Below, in pieces: positions 38,147-45,641 of a stretch of DNA of 64,000 bases (positions are counted from its first letter, which is position 1; each line of letters opens with the position of its first letter). A model generated the notes under the pieces. It was not told the origin of the DNA and did no database searches. It saw only the letters and a list, made by a program, of their open reading frames with translations. The DNA is from Lachnospiraceae bacterium. Its GTDB lineage: Bacteria; Bacillota; Clostridia; Lachnospirales; Lachnospiraceae. The stretch is taken from positions 62,001 through 126,000 of the forward strand of contig JAFSCH010000054.1 in NCBI GenBank assembly GCA_017436865.1. The letters are read 5' to 3'. Both the position numbers and the translations under genes were made by a program.

Positions 38147-38841
38147 AAAACAATTCCTCCCATTCCGTATTTTCTACACATATAATATTTTGAAAAAGTC
38201 GTCTGCTGAAGCCTTTCTGTCTGTATCGCCTGATAGATAAAATCCGGTATATACTCATCAAACTTCACTTCTAAAAGATGCTGATTCGTTGGCATAATAA
38301 GCCTTGATGCTATTTCTTTATCCAAAAAATTCTCTATCCTATCGCTACTCCGAATCTGCAAATCAAAAGTCACTCTAACGTTTCCATCCGGATAAACATA
38401 GGGAACTCTGTCATACTCCACAATTACTTTCGGTTGTAAAAGCCTTGTACTCTGCTGTATGCAAAACTTTCGATATACAGCAGAATCAACAGCTTCTATC
38501 GGAAGCAGTTGCCCCTCCATTGCCATACGGCACAATTCTTCATTCAAATGGCAAGATAACTTCTTTGTCTTTCCGCGCTCTTTTCTCTTAAGCTCCAGCT
38601 TGATAAAAGAAGTATCTCCATTATAAATGCGAATTCGAAACTTCTCTCTAGGATCCGTTCCATTTACATTCTCATAAAAGCATCTGTTGTTATAATCGTC
38701 AAAATAGAGACTTCGAATCGTATAGGTTCCATCATCCCCTACGTTAGAATCTTGATACATGATGGGCTCTATTTGATTTCTTATACCCAGTAGCTTCTGT
38801 AGCGCACACTGATATTTATATTCATGTCTGTATTCACTCAT
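38143..38841 (-). CDS. VTC-domain protein (polyphosphate-polymerase-like)
   Basis: This 232-residue protein is a free VTC catalytic tunnel domain. The basic strands that line the tunnel are seen: YRHEYKYQ, YTIRSLYFDD, KFRIRIYNGD and IKLELKRKERGKTKK, and the acidic end strand LLEVKFDEYIPD. In yeast Vtc4 this fold makes polyphosphate; bacterial members are less studied. ATG 38841 directly follows the CotH stop (TAAATG). With CotH upstream and DUF4956 downstream it likely forms one phosphate-related membrane machine. Confidence 0.9.
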   Translation of the reverse strand: MSEYRHEYKYQCALQKLLGIRNQIEPIMYQDSNVGDDGTYTIRSLYFDDYNNRCFYENVNGTDPREKFRIRIYNGDTSFIKLELKRKERGKTKKLSCHLNEELCRMAMEGQLLPIEAVDSAVYRKFCIQQSTRLLQPKVIVEYDRVPYVYPDGNVRVTFDLQIRSSDRIENFLDKEIASRLIMPTNQHLLEVKFDEYIPDFIYQAIQTERLQQTTFSKYYMCRKYGMGGIVL

Positions 38842-40587
38842 TTACTTCTGCACACTCCATTCCTGATTCAGAAAATCCAATCGGGCACTTATGAAATCTC
38901 TCAGCTCGGTTGTCTTTTCTCTATATTTCAATTCTTTGCCTTCCGGAGTTGCTTCCTCTACAAACACTTGCCATCTAATCGCATTATTTATAGCCGAATC
39001 CAGCATATATTCTGTATATTCATCAATACGACTTTTTGCAATCTCCCTTGCCAATGGCTCCAGCTCTTTGTGATAAATCTCAATCACATATGTCCGAAAC
39101 TCTTCCTGATTATAGAGCGCATACCAAATATCCGAATCCTTCGTTTGTGTTGCCGCATAAAGACCATTCGGGTCATGTAAATCAATTCCTTTATCCGTAA
39201 TGCCAGATGCTGCGATTGACTTATCATAGTCCCACGCAGGACCTGCAATAAATTTCGTACTTACAGAATCATCAGGCTTATAGAAAAACTGACTTGTAAA
39301 TGCAGAATCCAAATTCTTAGTAAGTTCCTCTAACAAATACTTTCTTGCAAAAGAATCCATATCAATATATTCTGAAAAGTGAACGCCTGTATAAGGACTG
39401 TAGCCATCCTCTGAAAAAATAGCATCTTCCATATCCTGATAACGATTGGCAATATAAGATACCTGTTCATAGGAGGCATACTTTGGACTCGTAAACACCA
39501 CCGGCTGCATTCTAGATGTCATAAATCCACTGGCTTCCAATCCATAACGATCACTTACCTCTATCTCTAGAAGATAACCACCCGAGATATCTTCCGGCTG
39601 TTTCTCAATACGATATCCCTTTGTACTAAACAAACGCCCTTGTTGCTCCATGAAGAATTCATATTCCTCCAAAGCCTTTTCTTTGTTCATTAACTCCATC
39701 TGTTCTTCCAAATTCAAGATATTTACACGTTCCTTGTCTATCTCAATCTTCTCCGTCAGAAGATAATTTCCAATATATTGTCCATTGGCATACACATCTA
39801 CGCATTCTGAATCAGGTGTAAAGGATACCCCTAACTCCTGTGCTATATCAAAAGCCAAGGTATTTCTCATCAAAGTGTTATCGAAAGCATTCGCAAGCAA
39901 AATCCACTGCTTATCAGCTCCCATCCCTAGTAAATCCTTTTTCTCTGTTAATTTTATCTGATATGACTTCTTGTCCGTGTCCTCCCAAGAAGCATTTCCT
40001 CTACAATGTATATCTTCTATGTTACCTGTATAATACAGATTTCCTCTTCCTGCAAATAAGGTATACTCTCCTCGCTCAAAATTCTCTTTTGATTCATGAA
40101 GATAATCCATACTTCCTGACTCTGTTTTTAAAAACATACTAGCGATGTTCGACGAATATCGTATTGCCATATTAAATTGACTTGTCTGTTCTGCACGTTC
40201 TATATTTACCTGATATGTTCCTTCTGCCAATTCACATAAAGAACCATTGTCTATCTGCGTACCATCAATAGTCACACTGTCTGCCTCAGAAAACATCCAA
40301 TGCATACCTTTCTCTGCGAGACTCTTAGGTACAAAAAAATAATAGCAGTCATCATTTGGGTTGTACCACCATTTGATAAAAATATCGCTCCCCCATGAGT
40401 CTGGCTCTCCAGTCACATTCCATAATGCAAGTTCGAAGTTTTCATCACTCATATATTCGTTTTCTGCATGCATGAACTCTATTGCCTTAGACATACTTTT
40501 ACGTCTATCAAATTCATTTACCAGAATTATTGTCATGCATAATCCTAAAAATATAACACATATCTTTATTGCAGCCTTATGCCTCAT
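38842..40587 (-). CDS. CotH-kinase family protein, membrane-anchored
   Basis: This protein has an N-terminal membrane helix (about residues 7-25), a beta-rich segment and a CotH kinase domain (about 185-540). Markers include CRGNASWEDTDKKSYQIKLTE-type strand start, LLANAFDNTLMRNTLAFDIA, YLLTEKIEIDKERVNI and AGPAWDYDKSIA with catalytic Asp. CotH phosphorylates spore-coat proteins in Bacillus, but outside-facing bacterial members have unknown targets. I chose ATG 40587, eight to ten bases after GAGGAG. It leads an operon with VTC and DUF4956. Confidence 0.88.
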   Translation of the reverse strand: MRHKAAIKICVIFLGLCMTIILVNEFDRRKSMSKAIEFMHAENEYMSDENFELALWNVTGEPDSWGSDIFIKWWYNPNDDCYYFFVPKSLAEKGMHWMFSEADSVTIDGTQIDNGSLCELAEGTYQVNIERAEQTSQFNMAIRYSSNIASMFLKTESGSMDYLHESKENFERGEYTLFAGRGNLYYTGNIEDIHCRGNASWEDTDKKSYQIKLTEKKDLLGMGADKQWILLANAFDNTLMRNTLAFDIAQELGVSFTPDSECVDVYANGQYIGNYLLTEKIEIDKERVNILNLEEQMELMNKEKALEEYEFFMEQQGRLFSTKGYRIEKQPEDISGGYLLEIEVSDRYGLEASGFMTSRMQPVVFTSPKYASYEQVSYIANRYQDMEDAIFSEDGYSPYTGVHFSEYIDMDSFARKYLLEELTKNLDSAFTSQFFYKPDDSVSTKFIAGPAWDYDKSIAASGITDKGIDLHDPNGLYAATQTKDSDIWYALYNQEEFRTYVIEIYHKELEPLAREIAKSRIDEYTEYMLDSAINNAIRWQVFVEEATPEGKELKYREKTTELRDFISARLDFLNQEWSVQK

Positions 40588-40625
40588 CAAAATCGTTCTC
40601 CTCACCTTGATTAGGTATCTAACCC

Positions 40626-40656
40626 ATTTGTAAATTTTTTACTAAAACTTACAAAT
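40626..40656 (-). promoter_or_regulatory. Inverted repeat in the CotH leader, possible operator
   Basis: ATTTGTAA (40626-40633) and TTACAAAT (40649-40656) are exact complements 15 bases apart, located between the promoter and the CotH start. A site for the XRE protein encoded upstream is possible. Confidence 0.45.
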
Positions 40657-40672
40657 TCTGTGTTCCCCGCAT

Positions 40673-40701
40673 ATTATAATTTTACATTAGTCTTTTTACA
40701 A
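40673..40701 (-). promoter_or_regulatory. Promoter of the CotH-VTC-DUF4956 operon
   Basis: Minus strand TTGTAA (40696-40701) and TATAAT (40673-40678), 17-base spacer. Confidence 0.8.
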
Positions 40702-40751
40702 TATCCTTTTTCGCATTTTATAAAGTTTTTATGTAATATATTAACATACAA

Positions 40752-40789
40752 AATCGGTTATCTTGTCTCTTGCAACAAAATAACCGATT
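40752..40789 (-). terminator. Terminator after the XRE gene
   Basis: AATCGGTTAT (40752-40761) pairs exactly with ATAACCGATT (40780-40789); inner bases extend the stem (TTGT with ACAA), and TTTTG follows on the minus strand. Confidence 0.75.
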
Positions 40790-40804
40790 GTAATTCCTAT
40801 ATTT

Positions 40805-41131
40805 TTAATTTATAAATTCATGCAGTTGCACCAATATCGGTATCAATTTACGCTGTTGTTCACTGTCAAATAATGCTATCACTTCTGCTACTCCCTCCTC
40901 ATACTCACACAAAACAATCTTTCCTGTCATAATATAATCACAACTCACACCTAATGCGCTTGCAATGCGACATAATGCTTCTGCTGAAAACTTTTTTTGC
41001 CCCTGCTCAATCTCATAAAGAAACTTGCTGGATATCCCAGCTTTACCTGCCAAGCTTTCTCGCGTCATCTTTTTTAATTTGCGTATACCTTTTATACGTT
41101 GTCCTGCTTCTATGCACAAGATATTCTCCAT
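40805..41131 (-). CDS. XRE-family transcription regulator
   Basis: This 108-residue protein is a single HTH_3 domain (residues 8-65: RIKGIRKLKKMTRESLAGKA, then SKFLYEIEQGQ, ALGVSCDYIMTG) and a short helical tail. The start ATG 41131 has GGAG 12 bases upstream. It stands alone between the CotH operon and a decayed region. It may regulate itself or the CotH operon, whose leader has an inverted repeat; this is only inferred from position. Confidence 0.88.
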   Translation of the reverse strand: MENILCIEAGQRIKGIRKLKKMTRESLAGKAGISSKFLYEIEQGQKKFSAEALCRIASALGVSCDYIMTGKIVLCEYEEGVAEVIALFDSEQQRKLIPILVQLHEFIN

Positions 41132-41316
41132 TAATCATCATATCTCCTCTGTTCTTTGGTATCGTTCCATGCGCTAGTGTTCTACCTTCACTACCATTGG
41201 TTCTATACTTACAATAGTTGAATATGATATTATCTTCGTTTTTCCCGCACCAACTTGTCTATTTTACGTTTTTACAACCATTTTCTGTTCAAAATATACA
41301 CTTTTTTACGCTTTTT

Positions 41317-41394
41317 TTGTATTTTATACGGTATTTTCGGTCTTTTTACACTGAAAGACTACACTTTATGCCCTGAAAATGATAGTTCGTGCGT
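41317..41394 (+). repeat. Diverged copy of the agrB leader
   Basis: This stretch aligns with 41938-42015, the promoter and start region of agrB, over about 78 bases with several changes; the last 15 bases (41380-41394) are identical to 42001-42015. The copy has no intact agrB after it and has lost the Shine-Dalgarno. Confidence 0.65.
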
Positions 41395-41860
41395 ATAACG
41401 TTTCTTTACTGTCCACACGCATAATACTATTAGTGTACCTATCGAAAGGAAGCCGCCCAGTTTGATTCCTGGTGTTACATATTTAAACTCAATATTATGT
41501 TCACCTACTCCGCATAATGTTCAAAATCATAATAGTTCATCCACAAAATCATACTGCCGTACTGCTTGAACGTCCCTATCTCTTGCTATCGCTTTCCAAT
41601 TAACATGTACTGACCAAACAACTACTACAAATAGAGCAATCTTTGCAACAAACAGACACTCTTTTTTCCCTAAACGTTTCACAAACGGTAACACTACAAC
41701 CAAGAAAACTAATATTACTCCATAAGTTAAAAGTGTCCTACCGTATCTATAATCATCTATGTTATCTGCCATCTGTCATATTCGCCTGCAAACCCTGTCA
41801 TTACCCAGGTCACAGGTAACACAATAACACTCACAAAAAGCAATCCTATTCAAATTTTTT
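41359..41860 (-). pseudogene. Decayed membrane-protein gene remnant
   Basis: Reading the minus strand, three coding-like pieces remain: a piece near 41776-41860 (GLLFVSVIVLPVTWVMTGFA) ending in a stop; an 81-codon piece at 41527-41772 with two membrane helices; then, after two in-frame TGA codons, a piece to the TAG at 41359 (GEHNIEFKYVTPGIKLGGFL) that matches the usual C-terminus of YfhO-family membrane proteins. So the region is a frameshifted, stop-broken and partly deleted gene. The last 13 codons run into the duplicated agr leader. Confidence 0.65.
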
Positions 41861-41926
41861 GTTTTTGTTTCCAACTATTCTTTTTTTCGTCTAAACACCC
41901 TTTTTTCTCTTTTTTGCTATACTTTG

Positions 41927-41956
41927 TTGTTCATTTACTGCATTTCATGCTGTATT
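41927..41956 (+). promoter_or_regulatory. Candidate promoter of agrB
   Basis: TTGTTC (41927-41932) and TGTATT (41951-41956), 18-base spacer, about 55 bases before the GTG start. No clear LytTR repeats were seen. Confidence 0.4.
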
Positions 41957-42015
41957 TTTCGTTTTTTTATCTTTTTGCACTACACTTAGACGCAAGGAGG
42001 TGATAGTTCGTGCGT
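41938..42015 (+). repeat. agrB leader, intact copy of the repeat
   Basis: Partner of 41317-41394. It includes the -10 candidate, the Shine-Dalgarno AAGGAGGTGAT and the first codons of agrB. Confidence 0.65.
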
Positions 42016-42573
42016 GTCATATCTGATTATCTCGACACCATACCAGACATAAGTGCAACCGAAAAAGCCAAACTGAATTATTTCTTTTCCTGCATAGTTT
42101 ATGAAGGTAGCAAAATTATTCTGTTCTTGCTATTCTTCACCATAACAGGACACCTAAAAGAATTTCTATATTCCATACTAATCCTATTACCGCTTCGCAT
42201 CATTTCAGGCGGATTGCATTTTAAACATTATTTATCCTGTTTTGCTTTTTCCTTCGGGTATTTCTATCTAGTAACAGTACCTTTAAACGATTTAATACCG
42301 ACATATGGATTTACTATTTTTGCGCTGTGCATCTGTATATTTATCAATTTTCATATTGGACCGGTCACTTCCGACACAAGACCACTTTTATCGGCTGAGG
42401 ATATTAGCCGTGGCAAGTTCCATATTTTCATAGCAACCTTCTACGACATGATACTAACAGCTTTGTTCTATGACACTGCGCTTGCTCCTATTGGTTTTTG
42501 GACTATTATGCTGCATTCCATGCAGTTAGTAATAGCAAAATTACGAAAGAAACGAGGTGAGAAATGTGTTTAA
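42010..42573 (+). CDS. agrB: AgrB-like peptide-processing membrane protease
   Basis: AgrB cuts and cyclises the AgrD signal peptide in the membrane. The protein (187 residues) has about six helices and the catalytic pair of the family: SGGLHFKHYLSC, with His and Cys seven residues apart as in Staphylococcus AgrB. The start is GTG 42010, preceded by a full AAGGAGGTGAT site. It lies on the plus strand, facing the sensor kinase operon. The agrD start overlaps its stop. Confidence 0.92.
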   Translation: MRVISDYLDTIPDISATEKAKLNYFFSCIVYEGSKIILFLLFFTITGHLKEFLYSILILLPLRIISGGLHFKHYLSCFAFSFGYFYLVTVPLNDLIPTYGFTIFALCICIFINFHIGPVTSDTRPLLSAEDISRGKFHIFIATFYDMILTALFYDTALAPIGFWTIMLHSMQLVIAKLRKKRGEKCV

Positions 42574-42700
42574 AAAGATTATGAATTCGATGATGGCAAT
42601 TGGGATGTCATTTGTTATGGCATCTTCTTATTGGGATATCGTTGAATATGGCAATAGCCTATTATTATTTGGAGAACCGACTTTTCCTTCCCAAAATTAG
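42566..42700 (+). CDS. agrD: AgrD-like cyclic autoinducing peptide precursor
   Basis: This 44-residue ORF starts at GTG 42566, inside the end of agrB (eight-base overlap), with GAGGTG six bases upstream. Its parts follow AgrD: an amphipathic helix (MFKKIMNSMMAIGMSFVMAS), a short middle (YWDIVEYGN), then SLLLF followed by the acidic proline-rich tail GEPTFPSQN. AgrB would be expected to cut after Phe35. The ring residue five from that site is Ser31, not Cys, so a lactone ring is predicted rather than a thiolactone. The product has not been shown. Confidence 0.85.
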   Translation: MFKKIMNSMMAIGMSFVMASSYWDIVEYGNSLLLFGEPTFPSQN

Positions 42701-42744
42701 TGAAAAGGCTGAATGCTCTTAATAGTGAGTATTCAGCCTTTTCA
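42701..42744. terminator. Bidirectional terminator after agrD
   Basis: Arms TGAAAAGGCTGAATGCTC and GAGTATTCAGCCTTTTCA pair over 18 bases with one G-U pair and an eight-base loop. It separates agrD (plus) from the kinase gene (minus). Confidence 0.85.
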
Positions 42745-42842
42745 TTACTTAAAACACTGGAAAAAAGATTACGCACAAAGTCTCCAATCAATTTCAATGG
42801 CCCTAATTAATCAGTTGCACTTTAAGCATTATGCCACTTATA

Positions 42843-44102
42843 CTATTTTTTGCAAACAATTTTGAAACTCAAATAATTACTTGCTTCATAATCACAATTT
42901 TCTATAAGCAATATTGCTTTATATTTGTTAGCTATATCCTTTACCCTTGTTAGTCCTATTCCTCTTTTGTTGCTCTTTGTACTATATCCATCTATACAAA
43001 ATTTCTCAATCTCAGTATTTGTATAAATGCGACTTGTATTTGCCACCTCTATAATAGTTTCATTTTCATCTTTTAAACGTAAAACTATATTTTTATCCTC
43101 TTTTCTCTCATTCAATGCTTCAATCGCATTGTCTAGTAGTATTCCCATTAATTCTATCAGTTCATATAACTCTATATTAAGAATTTTATTCCTAAACTGA
43201 ATATCATATAACGTATGTATTCCTTCCTTTTTCGCTTGCGTTATTTTGAAATATAAAAATCCTACTAATACTGGTTCAAGATTTAAACTCAGTAATTTAT
43301 TTATTGAATTATCTTCTAGTATTTTTTTACAATATTGCTCCTGTTCTAAAACTAATTCCTCATAATTTCTAATGGTATATTGCATACAATGTATTGCATT
43401 AATATGATTCTCAAATTCATGCTGACGAATTCTGATTGTTTTTATTGCATCCTCAAAGGCATGGTTATATGTTTTATATATTTGAAGCTCTTTTTCTCTA
43501 TAATAGCTTTCATTTTCTGCTTCAATCCACCAAACTCCAACAACACTCACCCCCATAATTCCAATTACGAACTGCATTGCCAATGCATAATTTATACATT
43601 TCCCCATATTATAGATAAATAGCAGCATAAACAATGATATCATGCATAATAATATTAAAATTGTTGCTTTATGCCTTTTTCCTTTTTCAAGAATAATATT
43701 CCAATATGCATTTTTCCACTTCCATATCCCTAAACATATCGTACTATTAACAACTATACCACCATACTCTGTTTTCATTACCCCAATATCCATAGCTTTG
43801 AATATCCAATATAAAATTATTTGACATATGGTTATATATACCAAAGTTCTTCCATATACAACTAACGCATTGCTCCATTTATTAGCAATTTTGATTTTTA
43901 CAAAAATATAAATTCCTATCAATGCAATCATTTCATACGCACGTGACATACACTTTAAGTCAATCAGCAATACAATAATTAGCTCGACTAAAAACAGTAC
44001 AGCTATTGCTATATCTGCCCTAATTCTTTTATGCGCCACCTTGTAAAGGCATAAAATGATTGCAATATACTCTGTCAAAATTTCAACTACTCTAACAACC
44101 AT
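42843..44102 (-). CDS. GHKL sensor histidine kinase (AgrC-like)
   Basis: This 419-residue kinase has six or so helices in the first 190 residues, a coiled linker, and the phosphoacceptor IRIRQHEFENHINAIH (about residue 225) typical of quorum-type (HPK10) kinases. The GHKL ATPase domain has LLDNAIEALNERKEDK (N box) and KSNKRGIGLTRVK (G box). Its start overlaps the response-regulator stop by 11 bases. It likely senses the AgrD-derived peptide encoded across the terminator, by family and place. Confidence 0.92.
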   Translation of the reverse strand: MVVRVVEILTEYIAIILCLYKVAHKRIRADIAIAVLFLVELIIVLLIDLKCMSRAYEMIALIGIYIFVKIKIANKWSNALVVYGRTLVYITICQIILYWIFKAMDIGVMKTEYGGIVVNSTICLGIWKWKNAYWNIILEKGKRHKATILILLCMISLFMLLFIYNMGKCINYALAMQFVIGIMGVSVVGVWWIEAENESYYREKELQIYKTYNHAFEDAIKTIRIRQHEFENHINAIHCMQYTIRNYEELVLEQEQYCKKILEDNSINKLLSLNLEPVLVGFLYFKITQAKKEGIHTLYDIQFRNKILNIELYELIELMGILLDNAIEALNERKEDKNIVLRLKDENETIIEVANTSRIYTNTEIEKFCIDGYSTKSNKRGIGLTRVKDIANKYKAILLIENCDYEASNYLSFKIVCKK

Positions 44103-44826
44103 ACTTCAACTCTTGCATAAACCTTTTCTTCATTACACTTCCCAGTTCCAACATATCTCCATTTTTCATCCTAATATAACGATTGGTATGATCTACATAA
44201 TCAATATAGTTTCGATTCAAAATCCCATTTCTACTGTATTGCAGGAAATCATGACCATTCAGTTTTTCTAGCAAAGAATTACAGGTCATATAAGGAAGCT
44301 CTATCGTTTCATCTAACAAATGCATACTCAATACACGTCTATGCGTTTCTGCATGCATGATTCTTTGCATTTCTACCGAATATAAAATGCCATCTTTTCT
44401 ATAATAAAAATACTGGTCCTTCCGCTCATCCTTATTGGGATATTGCAATGCCTCCCGAATTGTCTTCCTCACTACATCAAAGTCAAAAGGCTTTTCTATA
44501 TAACCGTAACAATGAAGTTTGTGAAACGCTACCATTGCCTGATCTACTAATGCTGTTACAAATATCATAGGTACAAACTTATAGCGCTCCTGTTGCCTCA
44601 TCTTATCCGCAAAGAAAATACCTGACACATCATTTTGCACCTTGTTATCCAGCATAATATCAATAAGAAATAAATCAATTCTATTTTCCATCGCATATTT
44701 ATATGCCTCTGCACTATTTGTTGCACAATAAATAACACTGGTAGAATCACATTCTCTTGTCAATTCCACCAGTGCATCCATACTAGCCCTATTATCTTCT
44801 ACAATTAACACATTTTTCTTCATCAT
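44092..44826 (-). CDS. LytTR response regulator (AgrA-like)
   Basis: A receiver domain (residues 1-125: NVLIVEDN, the phosphoacceptor Asp in LFLIDIML, and EKPF with Lys) is joined to a LytTR DNA-binding domain (about 140-244: FLQYSRNGILNRNYIDYV, IRMKNGDMLELG). LytTR regulators bind pairs of direct repeats and control agr and bacteriocin genes. The start could be ATG 44826 or 44823; no strong ribosome site is seen, so coupling to the XRE gene, seven bases upstream, is likely. Confidence 0.92.
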   Translation of the reverse strand: MMKKNVLIVEDNRASMDALVELTRECDSTSVIYCATNSAEAYKYAMENRIDLFLIDIMLDNKVQNDVSGIFFADKMRQQERYKFVPMIFVTALVDQAMVAFHKLHCYGYIEKPFDFDVVRKTIREALQYPNKDERKDQYFYYRKDGILYSVEMQRIMHAETHRRVLSMHLLDETIELPYMTCNSLLEKLNGHDFLQYSRNGILNRNYIDYVDHTNRYIRMKNGDMLELGSVMKKRFMQELKYGC

Positions 44827-44832
44827 TTGTAA

Positions 44833-45504
44833 TTATTCGTTTACTTCAAACTTTTCCTGCATAGTAAGCAAATCTTGTAGCTGTTCCTCACGTTTCTCTC
44901 CATATCGACATTCCTCACTGATTATGGATAAATAATAATTATTCTCATCCATGAAAAAACTCGGCTTACATTTGGTGGCTTCATAAATCTTTGCCATAAG
45001 TTCTGCATCCAGCTGAATAATTCCCTTTTCCAAACGACGATACTTCTTGATATTCACACCTAGAATCTCTACCATTTTCTCTTGCGAAATTCCACTCGCT
45101 GTGCGCAATTTCTCCAATGCAGTCAAACCTTTTTCGTCATTAACAAAAACTTTTAACAGCTTACTACCGATTTCTGCTTCACGTCCATCTTCATTTCTCC
45201 AATGTTGCATTGCCCATTCACATAGCTTCAGCCAACTGACGAATTTGAGTGTATCACTTTCTACATACACCTTTTCGACACTAGGAAGTACTGTCCCTGT
45301 CTCAACTCCAATAATCAGCATATCAATATCGCAACCTCTCTTACGAAGTTTATCCAATACCTCATAAGGAAGCTTTGACTTCCCAAGCTCAATTTTACTA
45401 TATTCACTTTGCGTAATATCTAAATATTCTGCCATCTCTGTTTGCAAAATTTTGGATTTTTTTCTATATTGCTGCAACTTTTGCACAATCAAACTATACT
45501 GCAT
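44833..45504 (-). CDS. Two-HTH XRE-type regulator
   Basis: The first HTH_3 (residues 7-60: LQYRKKSKILQTEMAEYLDI, SEYSKIELGKS) and a second HTH near 130-190 (LRTASGISQEKMVEILGVNI, KYRRLEKGI) are joined by a charged linker. Two HTH domains in one chain are unusual. AGGTGAT lies six bases before ATG 45504. It heads an operon with the LytTR regulator and GHKL kinase. A 14-bp inverted repeat covers its start codons, so self-control is likely. Confidence 0.85.
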   Translation of the reverse strand: MQYSLIVQKLQQYRKKSKILQTEMAEYLDITQSEYSKIELGKSKLPYEVLDKLRKRGCDIDMLIIGVETGTVLPSVEKVYVESDTLKFVSWLKLCEWAMQHWRNEDGREAEIGSKLLKVFVNDEKGLTALEKLRTASGISQEKMVEILGVNIKKYRRLEKGIIQLDAELMAKIYEATKCKPSFFMDENNYYLSIISEECRYGEKREEQLQDLLTMQEKFEVNE

Positions 45505-45546
45505 TTGTGAATCACCTTTGCACCATTTTATATATAGTTTGATTGT
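45485..45546 (-). promoter_or_regulatory. 14-bp inverted repeat flanking the XRE start codon
   Basis: ACAATCAAACTATA (45485-45498) and its exact complement TATAGTTTGATTGT (45533-45546) flank a 34-base stretch holding the ribosome site and start codon of the XRE gene. Could be an operator or an RNA hairpin that exposes the start. Confidence 0.7.
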
Positions 45547-45556
45547 ATGAAGAAAA

Positions 45557-45641
45557 TATATTCCTATATTAGACCTATTTTTGACTATTGTCTTTTTTAT
45601 TAACTTTGAAGTAAATTACTTGCAAGTATATTTCTATATTA
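45557..45641 (-). repeat. Two 15-bp direct repeats upstream of the XRE operon
   Basis: 45557-45571 and 45627-45641 share 14 of 15 bases (tatatt-Y-ctatatta), 70 bases apart. They lie between the rhamnosidase stop and the XRE gene, with an A/T-rich promoter zone between them. Confidence 0.5.

Noticed and set aside
42615..42797. 60-codon minus-strand ORF opposite agrD and the terminator
   Set aside because: It lies on top of agrD and its hairpin, lacks a ribosome site and has no domain pattern.
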